Shown piece after piece: positions 63,725 through 64,000 of a stretch of DNA of 64,000 nt. Both the position numbers and the translations under genes were made by a program. The notes below the pieces were generated by a model. The model was not told where the DNA came from. It saw nothing but the letters and a program-made list of their open reading frames with translations, and made no database searches. Position 1 is the first letter of the stretch. Each line of letters begins with the position of its first letter. Source of the stretch: an uncultured Verrucomicrobia subdivision 3 bacterium (GTDB lineage Bacteria; Verrucomicrobiota; Verrucomicrobiia; Limisphaerales; UBA11358); assembly GCA_903858275.1 (NCBI GenBank), contig CAIOIC010000062.1, positions 1 to 64,000 on the forward strand, written 5' to 3'.

Positions 63725-64000
63725 ATGCTGAATACTAAATCATTTTTGACCATTGATTTCGGGGCGGGAAGCCTCAAGCTCGCGGAGTTTGAAGCCCATG
63801 AAACCGGTGGTTTGCAGCTCAAGAACTTTGTCATCCGGCCGCTCGGCTTGGAGGGTTCGCAGGAGGTCACGCGGGAAAAAACCATCTTGCTGGCTTTGCA
63901 GGAGGTCCTGGCCGAAAAAGCCATCACCGCCAAGAGCGTCAATGTCTGCGCCCCGGGCTTCCATGTTTTCTCCAAGTTCGTCAAATTGCCGCCGGTGGAC
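63725..64000 (+). CDS. pilM: type IV pilus assembly protein PilM, 5' part
   Basis: The frame is open to the window edge, giving 92 residues of an actin-like protein. MLNTKSFLTIDFGAGSLKLAEFE is the PilM phosphate-1 motif region, and VNVCAPGFHVFSKFVKLPPV matches the following PilM segment. PilM is the cytoplasmic platform of the PilMNOP complex, so pilN/pilO-type genes are expected just beyond. An in-frame GTG at 63701 is an alternative start. Confidence 0.82.
   Translation, partial: MLNTKSFLTIDFGAGSLKLAEFEAHETGGLQLKNFVIRPLGLEGSQEVTREKTILLALQEVLAEKAITAKSVNVCAPGFHVFSKFVKLPPVD

Noticed and set aside
63598-63984. Minus-strand frames opposite pilM
   Set aside because: The plus strand shows clear PilM content; the minus frames show none.

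Overview
The window is a 64 kb, GC-rich chromosomal segment of a Gram-negative bacterium. The gene content fits Verrucomicrobiota, most likely a Pedosphaera/Limisphaera-type lineage (inference). Supporting signs are a 4,373-residue secreted protein of autotransporter-associated beta-strand repeats, a eukaryote-type glutamine synthetase II, GxxExxY genes, a DUF1080 protein, a C30-carotenoid gene set, weak Shine-Dalgarno sequences, frequent TTG/GTG starts and abundant short intergenic inverted repeats. No phage, transposase, integrase or CRISPR array is visible.

Layout. 1-663 has no convincing gene but holds a large hairpin and a 21-bp tandem repeat. 0.66-10.2 kb is housekeeping: lnt, a DJ-1/PfpI protein, a GxxExxY gene, an isolated nuoA, pgm, dapA-dapB-folK and ispH-dgt, then tRNA-Pro. 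10.5-23.6 kb is one giant surface-protein gene. 23.7-24.56 kb is a gene-free mosaic of micro-repeats. 24.6-29.7 kb is a nitrogen region: glnB-amt behind a near-consensus sigma-54 promoter, a minus-strand kinase/GxxExxY/PP2C group, and glnII behind a second sigma-54-like promoter. 29.8-34.05 kb has pyrH, a secreted clan GH-D hydrolase, mutM and tRNA-Asn. 34.2-46.1 kb has a surface-glycan operon (YfhO protein, methyltransferase-GT2 fusion, methyltransferase) running towards an rRNA methyltransferase, then trpS, recF, a pseudouridine synthase-methyltransferase fusion, a lipoprotein hydrolase and kdsD. 46.2-56.9 kb has CrtN-, CrtO-, CrtQ-, CrtP- and AldH-like genes (a staphyloxanthin-type C30 set) interleaved with an ion/pH-stress operon (HPF, small basic protein, TerC, voltage-gated channel, PGPGW protein) divergent from a NhaR-like LysR regulator. 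56.9-64 kb has pheA, rpsU, a TIM-barrel protein, a CCA-adding enzyme, DUF1080, a GT9 heptosyltransferase, a phosphoesterase, acylphosphatase and the start of pilM.

The most unusual theme is a set of short, imperfect inverted repeats of several sequence families. Their arms touch or overlap stop codons (lnt, pfpI-like, GxxExxY, dapB, kinase) and have sometimes become coding sequence (tail of Lnt, head of FolK, internal inserts in the pseudouridine synthase fusion and in GT9). Both GxxExxY (PD-(D/E)XK nuclease-like) genes lie tightly inside inverted-repeat pairs, each pair of a different family, and one such cassette sits exactly between a minimal kinase gene and a PP2C phosphatase gene. This looks like a small nuclease-plus-palindrome mobile cassette and is the best candidate here for an undescribed system.
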